A program made the translations under genes and the position numbers. The notes beneath the pieces were generated by a model, which was not told where the DNA came from, ran no database searches, and saw only the letters and a program-made list of their open reading frames with translations. Positions 22,713 through 33,559 of a stretch of DNA of 64,000 nucleotides are shown here, piece after piece (the first letter of the stretch is position 1; each line of letters opens with the position of its first letter). This DNA is from Symbiodinium natans (taxonomy: Eukaryota > Sar > Dinophyceae > Suessiales > Symbiodiniaceae): the NCBI GenBank assembly GCA_905221605.1, contig CAJNDS010001269.1:387501-451500 (forward strand), read 5' to 3'.

Positions 22713-23086
22713 GGTTACTCACCCTAAACCCTAAACCCTAAACCCTAAACCCCAAATCCTAAACCCTAAACCCTAAACCCCTCCAGGAATTGGAGGAGGG
22801 AGGGTAGGCCAGGGCCTGGCATACTCGGATACCAGAGCGTCAGCCGTGCAGTGATTGGCGAGCTGTGGGCTTCATCCGCAGATCAACCCTGAACCCTTGG
22901 GTTGAGGGTCTAGGGTTTAGGGTTTAGGGTTGAGGGTTTAGGGTTTAGGGTTCAGGGTTTAGGGTTAGGGTTACCCCCCATCCCACACCAAGGACCTCGG
23001 GGGCTCGGCTTAACTGTCTGCCATCATCAAACGGGAAGACTCCTACACAAGTAAGATTTAGGATCTATAGGGTTTGGGATTTAGCC

Positions 23087-23194
23087 TGGGTTGCCCAGTA
23101 ACCTGGGATTAAAAAGGGTGCCCTTTTTTGCTTAAAGGGGTCTATAAGGCAACCTAAAACCCCAAAAAGGGAATAAGGGTACTACTGGGCATCC
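23087..23194 (+). mobile_element. Family A element within a flanking 38-base direct repeat
   Basis: Runs from GTTGCCCAGTAACC to ACTACTGGGCATCC with the typical family A core. The sequence starting CAAGTAAGATTTAGG at 23048 recurs at 23198 with two differences over about 38 bases, exactly 150 bases apart, so element and flank form a duplication unit. Confidence 0.85.
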
Positions 23195-23598
23195 TAGCAA
23201 GTAAGATTTAGGATCTATAGGGTTTAGGGTTTAGCGTTACGGTTTAGGGTTGTAAGCATACACACCTTGGGCACGTAAGGAGGTTCAGGGGAACGCAGAA
23301 AGCAGCGTGGGCAGTGACCACTCAAAAGTAAGAGACTGTCAGCTGATTAGAGAAGGCCGTCTCGGCACGCGAACACTTAGGAGATTTCTGAACTTGGGGA
23401 TTTTAGGGTCTTAGGCTTTAGGATCCGTAGTTGAGCAAGGATGCTCGAAGAGCCTCCTCGTCCTGCGCAGAAGTTTCCCTAAACTCGGAGGGTTCTGATG
23501 CCCTAAAAGCCCTTTTAAAGCCCTACATGACGGCTTTGAGCTGAGCGCTGAAGCTTGGGACTGCTGGAAGCTTGGCCTTGAAGCCTTACAGCCTTGTA

Positions 23599-23689
23599 GG
23601 TTTAGGGTTTAGGGTTTAGGGTTTAGGGTTTAGGGTTTAGGGTTTAGGGTTTAGGGTTTAGGGTTTAGGGTTTAGGGTTTAGGGTTTGG
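23599..23689. repeat. TTTAGGG array, about 13 units
   Basis: Perfect units directly after TTGTAG. The first bases (GTTTAG) could be read as a splice donor for the frame upstream. Confidence 0.95.
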
Positions 23690-23927
23690 GATATGGGGTT
23701 TTAGGATCCCAAGACGAAGCTAGGAATAACAGGGTACTAGAGGCTTATAAGGGAGCCTAAAACCTGAGAAAAGGGCCCTTAGCATGGGAGGCACCGAAAC
23801 TTAGTTGCTGAGTTCATAAGCCCCCCAAAGGTGTACACTTTTAGTTTTGTAGAGATTATAGTATCCCAAAAAGTGTATAGCGTACTCACTCAGCTACTAA
23901 AGAAACAAGAAGATTTATGCTTAGAGG

Positions 23928-24574
23928 GTTCAGTTGTCCGGCGCCCAGCAACAGAAAGGCCGACGGAAGCGGCCGGCAACGAGACTTTATTGGGGTGAAG
24001 GTTTGGTTTAACCTTGAATAACTAATGTAGTCGGGTCGGAACAAATTTCTAATAGTATTCCCGTAAAGTCCCTTTATAAATATACTACAAGACCCCCCCC
24101 CCCCGCCCAAACAGTATTCTAATTCTTCAGGCCCCTAAAGTACACCCTAAACGCTTTTCGGGTCCAGGGTTGTTTTCGTGGGTGTTAGGGGCGGAGGTGA
24201 AGTCGCCAGGCCTCTTCACACGGGCTCTGCAGGTGCTTTGGCAAGTCTGGATATGAGTTGTCATTGTTCCTCAGCTTGGTAGCCCAGTAACCATGTTACA
24301 AGGGCACCTTTTTTTGGGCTTGGTTACTTTATAAACCAGAAAACAGGATAGAGGGTACCACTGGGCTACCAGGTTCAGATCACGCCGGATGCGAGGCGGG
24401 GTCTCTCAACCAAGGGCTTCGGGTTCAGGGTGTATCGGGCGTATTGGATTTGTAAGGAGGTTAAGGGTGAGGGTTCGAGGCTTCTTATCTTTAAGGCTTC
24501 ACACCCTCACCTGCTGACACCTGCAGGTTTAGGGTTGAGGGTCTGCTCTCTCACTCACTCACTCACTCACTCAC

Positions 24575-24609
<35 letters not shown>

Positions 24610-24676
24610 CAAGTGACACTTGAATCATCAAGCGTCCTGGTCCCAAAATCCGACACCCGAACGGCCCAGAGCAGGT
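23928..24676 (+). CDS. Candidate multi-exon plus-strand gene, exact joins unsettled
   Basis: One phase-consistent model has exons 23928-24000, 24168-24232, 24373-24526 and 24614-24676. It reads LSGAQQQKGRRKRPATRLYW, then AEVKSPGLFTRALQ, then RAYWICKEVKGEGSRLLIF, then VTLESSSVLVPKSDTR and a TAG. The introns hold a family F copy, a family A copy, and a heptamer plus CT tract ending TTATTCAAG. A rival model uses the element ends themselves (24278|...|24373) and is open in another frame. Coding is likely but the exact joins are not settled. No family is recognised. Confidence 0.35.
24027..24130 (+). mobile_element. Family F element
   Basis: Left end GTAGTCGGGTCGGAA, right end GTATTCTAATTCTTCAG. 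Matches the F introns at 40282, 45608 and 63012. A G/C-rich C run interrupts it near 24093-24107. Confidence 0.7.
24277..24371 (+). mobile_element. Family A element with perfect terminal inverted repeat
   Basis: TGGTAGCCCAGT at the left and ACTGGGCTACCA at the right are exact complements. Core as in other copies. Read as an intron it runs GTAGCCCAG to CTACCAG. Confidence 0.85.
24542..24605. repeat. CACT then CT microsatellite
   Basis: (CACT)n grading into (CT)n, followed by TATTCAAG. In the plus-strand model it supplies a long pyrimidine tract before an acceptor. Confidence 0.95.
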
Positions 24677-25834
24677 AGTGCTTGCAGACTTATAGGGTTT
24701 CCTGTAAGCTGTGAGGTGCAGGGCCTGGCGAAACTGAATGTCAGGACCAACAAACGCAGCTAACACTGGAGTCAGAAAAAGAAATCTCCCACGCCCCCCG
24801 GCTCCCCCACCCCGCGCTCCCGCCCCACCCCCCCGCCCCCACTCCCCCCCGAGTAGAGGGGGGAGCGGAGGTGTATGCTTGATGCCCATTCCCAAGGTTG
24901 GCTTGCCCAAGGACTGTGTGGGAAGCCCTCGAAATAGAACACACCACTTGGACAAGTCAGCAGATTGTTTGTGCTTCTTTCGTGGTTTCGTTTAGCCGAG
25001 CAAGCCCGCAAAAAGCTTTAGGGTTGAGGGTGTAAGGTTTAGGGTTCCGGGTTTAAGGCTCCGGGTCTATGGGTCTAGGCTTTGAGAGGCCTCGGACCCT
25101 AAACCCTAAACCTGGGGGGGGGGGGGGAGAGGGAGTTCTGGGAGTTAGGGCTCACAGGGTTCAGGGTTTGGGATACTGCGCCTTGACACAACCTCCTTCA
25201 AGCGTTTGTTCTCTAACCCCACCAGCCCATCACCCCTATTCCTGCCTTATCCAAGCAGCAACATCATCAACACTGCATTGTAGACTTGTGTGCTTAAGAG
25301 TTGATGGCTCAAGTTGAATCAAGCGTGTGCCCTGAATACACCAGCTTATTCCGAAAACCTGAAGCCAACGATGCTAGATCGGCGAAACCGTCCGGCATCG
25401 CGGCCCTCCCACCCCCAAAAAAACCTAGAAGACGAAGGCCCCCAAATATGGCAAGGCCAAAGCGCCAAGCACGTCCCAGATTCAGGATCTTCAATTTCCC
25501 AAGCTGAAGATGCCAAAGGTTCTACGCAACGTATGGCTAAGGTTCCAAAACCTGCGATGCACTGTCTGCTGCAGCTAGTAGTTGCACCCTAAACCCTAAA
25601 TCCTAACCCCTAAACCCAAAACCCTAAAACAAAAGTCGAAGACGTGGCTCGAAAGCTGACTCGAGCCACCCATGTCCGGATGTCCACTGCAAGCTGACCT
25701 CGACAGCTTTGCAAAGGAGACTGAAAGGATTTGGGCTTGGGCTTTTGGGGTTGGGGTTGAGGGTTTTGGGTTTTGGCTTCTTCGGTACAGAAGAAGACCC
25801 CCTCCCCCCCCCCTCCCCCCGCCCGAAAAAAGGT
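24677..25834. other. Mixed low-complexity and possible coding sequence
   Basis: C-rich (24790-24850) and G-rich (25110-25128) tracts. A plus frame at 25314-25592 (NLEDEGPQIWQGQSAKHV) is plausible but unsupported. Confidence 0.3.
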
Positions 25835-25983
25835 TGAAAGTGATCCCCAACATTGCACCTAGTAGCTGTCTTCGAGAGGAACCTCTCACAGAGGACCTTC
25901 GAGAGGACTTTCTGGAGCTGTGCCCGGAGTGGGAGTGGTTCTCAACCATGCTGTGCAAGAAAGCCTCGGCCGGAGGCTTCTGA
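25835..25983 (+). CDS. Candidate terminal exon, acidic C-terminus
   Basis: Follows a CT/C-rich tract and GAAAAAAG. The frame reads LKVIPNIAPSSCLREEPL, then TEDLREDFLELCPEWEWF, and ends ...KASAGGF-TGA. The acidic, varied composition looks like protein; the minus frame is serine/arginine-rich and probably a shadow. No family is recognised. Confidence 0.4.
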
Positions 25984-26047
25984 TGGGGCACTCTAAACTC
26001 TAACCCCTAAGTACAAAATCCTAAAGCCCAAGGCCGAAAACCCTGAA

Positions 26048-26116
26048 TCCTAAACCCTAAGCCCTAAAACCCTAAATCCTAAACCCTAAGCCCTAAAACC
26101 CTAAATCCTAAACCCT
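26048..26116. repeat. 29-base higher-order repeat built from heptamers
   Basis: The unit is TCCTAAA, CCCTAAG, CCCTAAAA, CCCTAAA. Two full copies (26048-26076, 26077-26105) and a partial third. Confidence 0.9.
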
Positions 26117-26264
26117 GAACCGGGTTTAGAATTCAGGGGTTCAGGGTTGGCTCCTTCAGGCTTTGCCGACAATCGGAGACCAAAGCCCCACGTGCGCGCA
26201 ACGTGGCATGACTTTTGGGGCCTTGGTCTGCAACAGCGGTGCTCTGTAGACATGGGGCAGTGTT

Positions 26265-26411
26265 GGGTTTAGGGTTTAGGGTTTAGGGTTTAGGGTTTGG
26301 GGTTTAGGGTTTAGGGTTTAGGGTTTAGGGTTTAGGGTTTAGGGTTTAGGGTTTAGGGGTTTGGGGTTTAGGGTTTAGGGTTTAGGGTTTAGGGTTTTTA
26401 CGGTTTAGGGT
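26265..26411. repeat. TTTAGGG array, about 20 units
   Basis: Long array with three TTTGGGG variants and one TTTTTACGG near its right end. Confidence 0.95.
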
Positions 26412-27527
26412 TTGGAGTTGCGGGAACTTTCGGAATAGGATTCCACAAGGAAACCGGCAGCGCAAGAGGAACTGAAACATTATTCGCAGGTTCCCCGGCT
26501 CCGAAATCCCCCAGATTCGCTCCGGAAGGAAGCCTGGCAGCATATTTGAGCGTGCTTTCAAGCTCTACCTGGCTCGCCAGAAGACTCCAAAAACCTAAGT
26601 AACCTTGTTAACGTCAAGAAAAAGTGTAGCTATACCCAAAATTAGGGTACACTTCCCTGAAAGTTACTCCAGGTGACCCGAGTATGATTTGAGGACGATT
26701 CCTGAGTTAAGTGGGTTATTAGAATCTCTGGGTCCTGAGGTGGCGATGGTTGCACCAAGCCTGCTGCATAAAGCCCTTGATCCCCAACCCTAAACTGACC
26801 CTTAACCACAAACCCAGCACGAGGCGGAGAGGGAAACCAAGAACCCTGAACATAAGCCCTAAGCCTTGAACCTTAAGGCGTGTGAATCATGGGGGGGCAG
26901 AGGGAAAACCCTCACCCTAACAATTTAAATAAAAGCGCACCCTGAACCCGCCATGAACCACAGCGGGGACGGGGGCGAACCCTGAGGCCTAAACCCTCCG
27001 CGAACTACGCGGGATGGGGGGTAGATACCAGAAACCTGAAACCCTAACCCCACCATGACTTGACCCACCAGGGTCAGAGTCAGAAAACCCTAAGGCTACT
27101 AAAGCCTAAAGCCTAACCCTACCTCAAACATGAACCACGGGGTAACCGCAGACCATGAACTACATGGGGGGCGGGCGAACCCCAAACTCCGGCCTGTGGG
27201 CGAGCGATGCGGGTAGAGGGAGTGCGGTTGTGCTGGCGCATACAGAGCTACCATGGGCAACCCTAAACCCTACACCCTTAGCATGACCCAAGCAACATTG
27301 AAAACAGAAAGCAGAGCCTCAGCAGATACCGGGGAAGAGGAGGGATGCGAGTTGCAGGGAAGAGCGACAACTGCAAAACAATGCCCAGATAAATCAATGC
27401 ATGAATACAAGGCCCAAACGTAGAATTTCTTTAGATGATGATCCATCTTGAGCATCTCATTACAGTACGGCGGCTTGTGTGCATATCTATATATGTATAT
27501 ACATACACATAATATAGGCTGCGCACT
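26412..27527. other. No gene assigned
   Basis: Unique sequence with sparse heptamers. Three loosely repeated phrases (CATGAACCACGG/CAGCGGGG near 26950, 27010, 27130) suggest an old tandem repeat, also echoed at 45395-45480. A minus frame at 27270-27455 is unsupported. Confidence 0.35.
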
Positions 27528-27765
27528 ATGTTTACACTCTACTGTAGAGAAGCCTGGCCGACTGAAAAAGCCAGGGGGCTGAGTTCATCTGCATCATGCT
27601 GGGTACCTCGTCACAGCCCAGAGGGTCCATTCGTAGTACTATTCTGGCATCAGGTACCCAAAAAACCGTACTGGATAGTGGTAATTACTACAGAGGGACC
27701 CTCGGGTAGGACCTCCGAACTGGGTGCGTGATGCCCCAACCCCTGACACGCCTGAAAGCCCGTAA
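27528..27765 (+). CDS. Candidate small two-exon gene with ATG and stop
   Basis: The ATG at 27528 opens 32 codons and one base to GAGG|GTCCATTCG. The proposed intron is 27625-27709 (85 bases, ending CTCGGGTAG). The second exon continues in phase as GPPNWVRDAPTPDTPESP and stops at TAA 27763-27765, giving about 50 residues. The intron is a diverged family D-like inverted repeat. No family is recognised, and it may be only part of a larger gene. Confidence 0.35.
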
Positions 27766-27822
27766 GCAACGCAGCGACCTTAGTCCTGAAGGCCCAGAGA
27801 AGCCTAATTAATTGTTTAAACC

Positions 27823-27930
27823 AGGTTGCCAAGTGACCTAGGATTAAACAGGGTGCCCTTTGTTGCTTAGAGGGGTTTATAAAGGAACCTAAACCCCCCA
27901 GAGAGGGAATAAGGGTGCTATTGGGCATCC
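27823..27930 (+). mobile_element. Family A element
   Basis: Starts CCAGGTTGCCAAGTGACC and ends GCTATTGGGCATCC, with the GGGTGCCCTTT, TTTATAAAGGAACCT and GGGAATAAGGGT blocks of the family. Confidence 0.8.
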
Positions 27931-28367
27931 TACGTAGTAGATGCTCCAAGAGTAGAGATTTTGGGGTGGGCTTGGGGTTTCAGGTTTTTGGGTTGAGTGA
28001 GTGTAACCTGGTACCTTCACAAAGAGCAGCTACACACATTAGGGTACACTCCTCGGCCCAAAAGGTATAACACAGACCACTACAGGGAAGGTTTGGGGTT
28101 GGGTTTAGGGTCGAGGGTGACGAAGAGTTGTAATTCTGGCTTGTTTCGGTCAGGGTTAAAAACTCAGGGCCCCCGCAACCCTCCCTCTTCCAAGACACCC
28201 TAAAACCCTAAAACTTCGAAACCCCCAAACCCGAAACCCAACCACCATCTAGGAAGCATTGTGGCAGGGGAGTGTGACCTGTGAGATTTGAGATGCAAGC
28301 ACCCCGTGACCCAAACCTATGCTGGCATCTACAACTCCAGCTGAGGGAGTCGTAACTTCATGACCTA

Positions 28368-28477
28368 CCCTAAGGGTCCATGTACCTTATTATTCTGTAC
28401 TTGGGCCTTAAAGTCCCTAAATAGGAGGTACTTTAAGGCCCAAGTATTCCTTTTTTTAGGTACATGGACCCTTAGGG
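28368..28477. mobile_element. Family D element, long near-perfect palindrome
   Basis: The ends CCCTAAGGGTCCATGTACC and its complement enclose a second perfect inverted repeat (TACTTGGGCCTTAAAGT with ACTTTAAGGCCCAAGTA). The 110-base element could fold into one hairpin with few mismatches. A homologous copy of the same length lies at 52411-52520. Confidence 0.9.
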
Positions 28478-28626
28478 CTACAGTAGACTCCAAAACCTTG
28501 GAACATCCTTACCCCCATACCCCAAAAGGTGTCCTGAAGGGAATCCCGGCTCTAACCATGCTTAAACCATGTTCCCCCCTCCTGGAGTTTTCTGTAAGTT
28601 AATACGCCAACTTAGGGGCCCTGATT

Positions 28627-28726
28627 TTGGGATGTTCCCCGTTATAATAAAAGTCCTCAATAGGGATTATAACAGGGTACTATGATCCCTATGAAGGACA
28701 GTTTAGTTTCTGGGGGAACATCCCAA
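28627..28726. mobile_element. Family B element (GGATGTTCCCC ends)
   Basis: TTGGGATGTTCCCC at the left and GGGGAACATCCCAA at the right, with AGTCCT...TAGGGATTATA in the interior. Copies at 32694, 42365 and 56116. Confidence 0.9.
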
Positions 28727-30254
28727 ACCAAAACCCTAAACCCTAAACGCCCTAAACCCTAAACACGAAACCCTAAACCCTTGGGCCTGGCGTGGATTTA
28801 GGGATCAAAGGCTGCCCTGCTGGGAGGTTCACGGGCCGTGAGCAGCAGGCCGCTCTGGCACTTGTTTGTAGGGGCTGAGGGTTTAGGGTTTAGGGTTTAG
28901 GGTTGAGGGTTGAGGGTTTAGTGTCTCGGGTTCAGGGTTTAGGGGTCTTGAATTTAGGGTTGGGGAACTCTTCTCTAGCTCAGCACCTCGAATGAAGTCG
29001 AGTCTAGCCGTCAAAACCGTACCCCAGACCCTAAAGATGAATATCACACGAGCCCTAAACCCCAAAAAAACAAAACCCCAAACCCCGAAACCCTAAACCC
29101 TAAACCCCAACAACCGAAACCCTTAAAACCCCAACCTAAAGCTCAGCCCAAGCTGCCATCTTTTCCGTGCGACGGCCGACTAGCCTGGAGTTCCTGAGCA
29201 ACTGGAGGTTTACAACAATAAAGGGGGGGGGGGGGGGGGGGGGTAGGGTTAGGGTTTAGGGGTTTAGGTTTCGGGTTTAGGGTTTAGGGTTTGGTTTAGG
29301 GGGTTTAGGGGTTTAGGGTTTAGGGTTTAGGGTTGAGGGTTGAGGTTGAGGGTTTAGGGTTTAGGGGGGTTTAGGGTTTACGAACATAGGGGGCGGGGGG
29401 GGGGGGGGGGGGGGGGTACCCCTTTTCCACCCCAAGCAGAATAGAGTCCCCGTAAAGGGGCTCCAGAAAGGGTACTCCTATTTAGGAAACTCCCAAATCT
29501 AGCAGTTTGTGGTCTGGCGTCTAGCTAGAGAAGCCTTTGTACCCTTAGCAAAAAGAAGTGTACCTCAACGACTCAATGATTGGTACATTGCCTTGGCTGT
29601 TAAGGTACAAGGCTACTCAGCTAGGCCCGGGCCGGAATTTGGGCAGAATTCTGTGTTGCTCGAGAAGTTAGTTTCTCTTCTGACGTGCACACCTTGGCAC
29701 TCGTGCGCGTTCTGAATGGCCTTCAGGCTAGAGGTTTAAGCTGAGTCTCTTGCATTTGCTAATTCGTCAAGCCACGGCTAAAGAAACCTGCCAGGCCCTG
29801 TCCTCAACCCTATACGACCCCGGACTTTGGGTATGGCCCCGGCTGGGGTAGACATACGCGGCTACATGATATCATAGAGAGTAGGACTGCAAAGCTGTCT
29901 CGATAAACAGGGCTTCACGGACTAGCAACCTTGCAAGAGAACTAGACAAAGGAAATCCGCGAGATAAGATAAGATAAGATATGTTTGGCCATTTTGTAAA
30001 TTACGATATCTTATCCGTCCTTCTCTTTTCTTTTCATTCAGGGGAAAGGGGGATTAACGGCCGAATCCAGCACGAAGCGGCAAAGAATGCTGTCAACCAA
30101 CAAGTTGAGGCCACAAAGCCCTAACCTCAAAACCCAAAACCCCAGACCCTAACCCTATACCACAAAAATGCAAGCCAGCGTCAGCTGCTCCGCGAAGGTT
30201 GACATGTCGATACTCGCCTGGGCCATTCAGTGGCGCTTTGGATGCCTAGCCAAG
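28727..30254. other. Repeat-rich stretch
   Basis: CCCTAAA (28735-28775, 29060-29110), TTTAGGG (28878-28960, 29244-29380), two G runs (29223-29243, about 29397-29416) and a GATAA tandem (29964-29981). A plus frame at 29509-29715 (LAREAFVPLAKRSVPQRL) has no clear splice pair. Confidence 0.4.
29223..29416. repeat. Two poly-G runs flanking a TTTAGGG array
   Basis: About 20 G, then a mixed TTTAGGG/TTGAGGG array, then about 20 G. Strong potential for G-quadruplex structures on the plus strand. Confidence 0.9.

Positions 30255-30345
<91 letters not shown>
30255..30345. repeat. Uninterrupted poly-C run of about 91 bases
   Basis: The longest homopolymer here, followed by GGGCTAGGG and TTGAGGG/TTTAGGG units (30350-30424). 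The proline-rich open frame across it is an artefact of the run. Confidence 0.95.
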
Positions 30346-30347
<2 letters not shown>

Positions 30348-30424
30348 GGGCTAGGGTTGAGGGTTGAGGGTTGAGGGTTGAGGGTTTAGGGTTTAGGGTT
30401 TAGGGTTTAGGGTTTAGGGTTTCG

Positions 30425-31439
30425 GGACCTCCTCTTTGCCAAAGCCCTATGGAAGGGTCCATGTGCCCACAAGGAGGAACCGCCGCTACCATACGAAATA
30501 GAGCTACTAGAGCTAAGGGACCTATTGCCGAAGCTACGATACTTCATTAGGGCCCCCTCCATTGAACAAGAGGTACACTTGGGTCTCATAGTATTTCATT
30601 CCCCAACTATGTACATACAGTTTATGGTTTAGGGTTTAGCGGCCCTTTGGGAACCCAGCCGTCTACAAACACGGTTTTGAGTGTGAGCTTCTGCAGGCAA
30701 CCCCTCTCCCCAAACGGATTTGCGGCGTGGGCTCGGCCGGATAGAAAAAATACACATTTGTCACGTTGCGCCGTATGAAATTTGCAAAACCAGCCTCAAC
30801 AACTCCTCACAAAACTTGAGAGTTGAAAGTGGGCGGTCTTGGGGTGGCTTGGTCTGCCGCACTGGCAAATTGCACTTCTGCTTGGCACGCCCTCGGTCCT
30901 GAATGCTGAAGCTCAATCCTAAACCCCATCACCTCCAAACGCCGTAAGGTCCCAGTCACTCCACCGCAAGACTAGAACGGTAAATAGACCGTTGACTAGA
31001 AACCCTTTAGCAAACTCTATCGCCTACCTGGACTAACCTTTCTACCCTCGCACAGGAGAAGTGTGCCTTGGTTATTGGTATGCGTTGACCCCCTCTTGTA
31101 AGTTACAACCTTTCTCTAGGCAAGCCGTGAACCCTTCCGAGTGCAAAGAACTTCATACTTATCCTGACAGGGTATAAATGGTTGCTCTTAGTACTCTAAA
31201 CCTTGAAACCCCGAAAGCTCTAGACCCTAAACCCTATACACCCTAGACCCGAAACCCCACACCCCAGACCCTAAACGCTAAACCATGGACCCTGAACCTG
31301 CAATGTCCACTGCTGTTCGAGTGACAATCGGTATGCCGAGTGTGGCCTTGCAAAGCCTCAACGAAACTTGGGTTGAGGGTTTAAGGTTTAGGGTTTATGA
31401 TTCAGGGTTTAGGCCCTACAACTACAGACCCCTTTTTCA
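30425..31439. other. No gene assigned
   Basis: Unique sequence with few heptamers. Segments near 31040-31130 (AGAAGTGTGCCTTGGTTATTGG) resemble 29550 and 51590, perhaps one more dispersed element. Frames at 30407-30589 and 30720-30902 are unsupported. Confidence 0.3.
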
Positions 31440-31668
31440 AAGCACGGCCACCAAATTCCAGGCAGTGCGCCGCAGCTTGCGTAGGTACCAGATGCATCTT
31501 CAAACAAGAATACGCAAGGAAGAGACAGACAGAATAGCTTCAGGGCTGACACGCCTTGCAAACATGGCCAGTCGACAGGAGACTTGCGCAATGCTCGGTG
31601 CTGGTTCAGGCTCGAACAAAAAAATGACTCTTTCCGGACACTGGCACTTCCAAGGGTTTAGGGTTTAG
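31440..31668 (+). CDS. Candidate exon, basic helical peptide
   Basis: After CCCTTTTTCAAAG| the plus frame reads TATKFQAVRRSLRRYQMHLQ, then EETDRIASGLTRLANM, to a stop at 31666-31668. The charged, amphipathic sequence is unlike heptamer-derived frames. The same frame extends upstream to an ATG at 31285, but that part includes heptamer-derived residues and may be intron. No family is recognised. Confidence 0.4.
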
Positions 31669-32693
31669 GGTTCAGGGTTTAGGGTTTAGGGTTTAGGGTT
31701 TAAAAGATGCACCCCTAGAAAAACACATGCGCAGTTTGTGCCGTCAATGTGGCAGTCTGCATGCGCACGAGCACTCCGTAGAATGCCACAGCATGGTGGA
31801 CATACAAAAGTGATTACTCTTGGGGTTTAGGGTTTAGGGTTCAGGGTTTAGGGTTTAGGGTGCCGGCACGGGCCGGCAAGCCCCAAACCCTAAACCGCCT
31901 AAACCAAGGAGCTTCTTGGGCACCGGAAGATGATTGTGTCCTGAACCACGCCTCTTGTCCGTCTTGTCCTTCGGTATACTTCGGGTTTAGGCTTTGCTTT
32001 TTCCTGGTCAGCTTTCAGATTTAGAGAAGTTAAACCAATTAAACCCTAAACCCTTCAAGCGTTGAGGCCTAAGAGCCTCACTCGAATCAAATTGTTGGGA
32101 CGTGCTGCAGGATGTGGATGTAGCGGCTTCAGGTTTGTGGACTTTAGGAGTTTAGGGTTTATGTTTCAGGGTTTTTGGGCTTTAGGATTGTAGAAGTTTA
32201 GGGTTTAATTTATTTCTGTTTCAGCCTTAGGATTTAGGGCGAGATTCTTTCCAAGTTCAAAGTCATAGCATGTCATAGCCCGGGGCCAGATCTGATCTGA
32301 TCCCCTGCTTCGTGAATAAGGTTTCAATGGTTTAGGGTTTAGGGTTTAGGGTTGAGGGTTGATACAAGGAATGATTCCCCTTGCGCTTCTTATTGCAAGA
32401 CACTGCCTGATGTCTAAGATTGAACGGGGAGCGGGGCTACCATAAAAATAACCAGGAACTTCCACTTGCTTCAGAAAATATGAAAGAGAATATTCCATAT
32501 ATTACCCTTCTAAGGAAGAATGTTTTTTTTTTGGGGGGGGGTAGTTAAGCAATTTGCAGGGAACCATGTTACAGAGAAGTACCCAAAACGTTGAGTCCTT
32601 CGACTTTGTGGACCGCACGCTCTTGAAACTCGAGCTGACTGCGGGCGGCTGTATGGCAATGTCTTCTTCCTGGCAAGGATTTAGGGTTTAGGG
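31669..32693. other. Heptamer blocks, no gene assigned
   Basis: TTTAGGG runs at 31656-31703, 31824-31860 and 32332-32362 and scattered variants. Nothing coding recognised. Confidence 0.4.
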
Positions 32694-32788
32694 TTGGGAT
32701 GTTCCCCCTTATACTAACAGTCCGTAATAGGGGTTATAGTACTGTAATCCCTATTAAGGACTCTTAGTATAAGCGGGGAACATCCCAA
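32694..32788. mobile_element. Family B element inserted in a heptamer array, 8-base flanking repeat
   Basis: TTGGGATGTTCCCCC...GGGGAACATCCCAA, 95 bases. GTTTAGGG occurs immediately on both sides (32686-32693 and 32789-32796), as expected of an 8-base target duplication, although the surrounding heptamers could supply it by chance. Confidence 0.9.
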
Positions 32789-33153
32789 GTTTAGGGTTTA
32801 GGGCTTAAGGAGCTTGAGTAAAAAAGGTCAGTTCCCTTAGCGAGACAAGGTCTACACCACTTTGTTTGCTTTGGGTTTTCATGGCTTGAGAAATCCCTTA
32901 GGTAGCCTTGTACTGTGAAAACGCTTGCCTTTAATTTTAGGTAGCATATGCCAGTAATTGAAGATAATTGAGGTACACGGCCCTTTCTAAATGGTAGAAA
33001 GGTTGGGAGGGGGGGTGGGGTGGGGGAAGGTTACTTCAGCTTCATTAAAGATCAAAACGCAACCAAACTAAGCCGAACAGCCCGCAACCCTTTTAATCGG
33101 AAAACCCTGAAACCTTAAAGCCCCAAACCCAAACACAAACCCAAAACCTTCCG

Positions 33154-33243
33154 CCCCCCCCCCCCCCCCCCCCCCACCCTCCCCTCCCCCTCCTTCCCTG
33201 CCCCCTCCCCCCCCACACTTCCTTCCCCCCTCAAACCTAAACC

Positions 33244-33282
<39 letters not shown>

Positions 33283-33448
33283 ACCCCAAACCGCCCCAAC
33301 AGTCAACCCTTGGGGTACCTCCTCGGCTTCTTCGGTCACATGCTGAAGTGGCTTCACCCTTGGCTAGTAACCCTAAAACCCTAAATCCTAAACCCTAAAC
33401 CCCAAGGCCTAAACCCTAAACCCTAAACCCTAAACCCTAAACCCTAAG
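33154..33448. repeat. Poly-C and CCCTCAA/CCCTAAA arrays
   Basis: A C run (33154-33175), a pyrimidine tract, seven CCCTCAA units (33240-33285), then CCCTAAA units (33369-33448). Confidence 0.9.
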
Positions 33449-33559
33449 CATTCAGGGTGTAGGATGCGTGGGGTGGCTAGGTTCAGGCTCGGCCTGACGG
33501 AGGTGGGGGTGTAGGGTTTAGGCTTGAGGCTCAGGTGCACCCGGCTTCTTAACGGTATC

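Larger units (their letters stand above)
22713..23927. other. Repeat-rich stretch; possible short exons
   Basis: CCCTAAA (22722-22779), TTTAGGG (22905-22973, 23599-23689) and a family A copy (23087-23194). A plus frame ending at 23597 (ELSAEAWDCWKLGLEALQ) runs into a donor-like TGTAG|GTTTAG at the start of the 23.6 kb heptamer array. Confidence 0.35.

Noticed and set aside
29509-29715. Possible exon LAREAFVPLAKRSVPQRL
   Set aside because: It overlaps a dispersed repeat-like segment (AGAAGTGTACCTC, also near 31060 and 51590) and lacks clear splice sites.
30168-30374. Proline-rich protein of 68 residues
   Set aside because: It is the poly-C tract read as CCC; flanks show no splice signal or conserved sequence.
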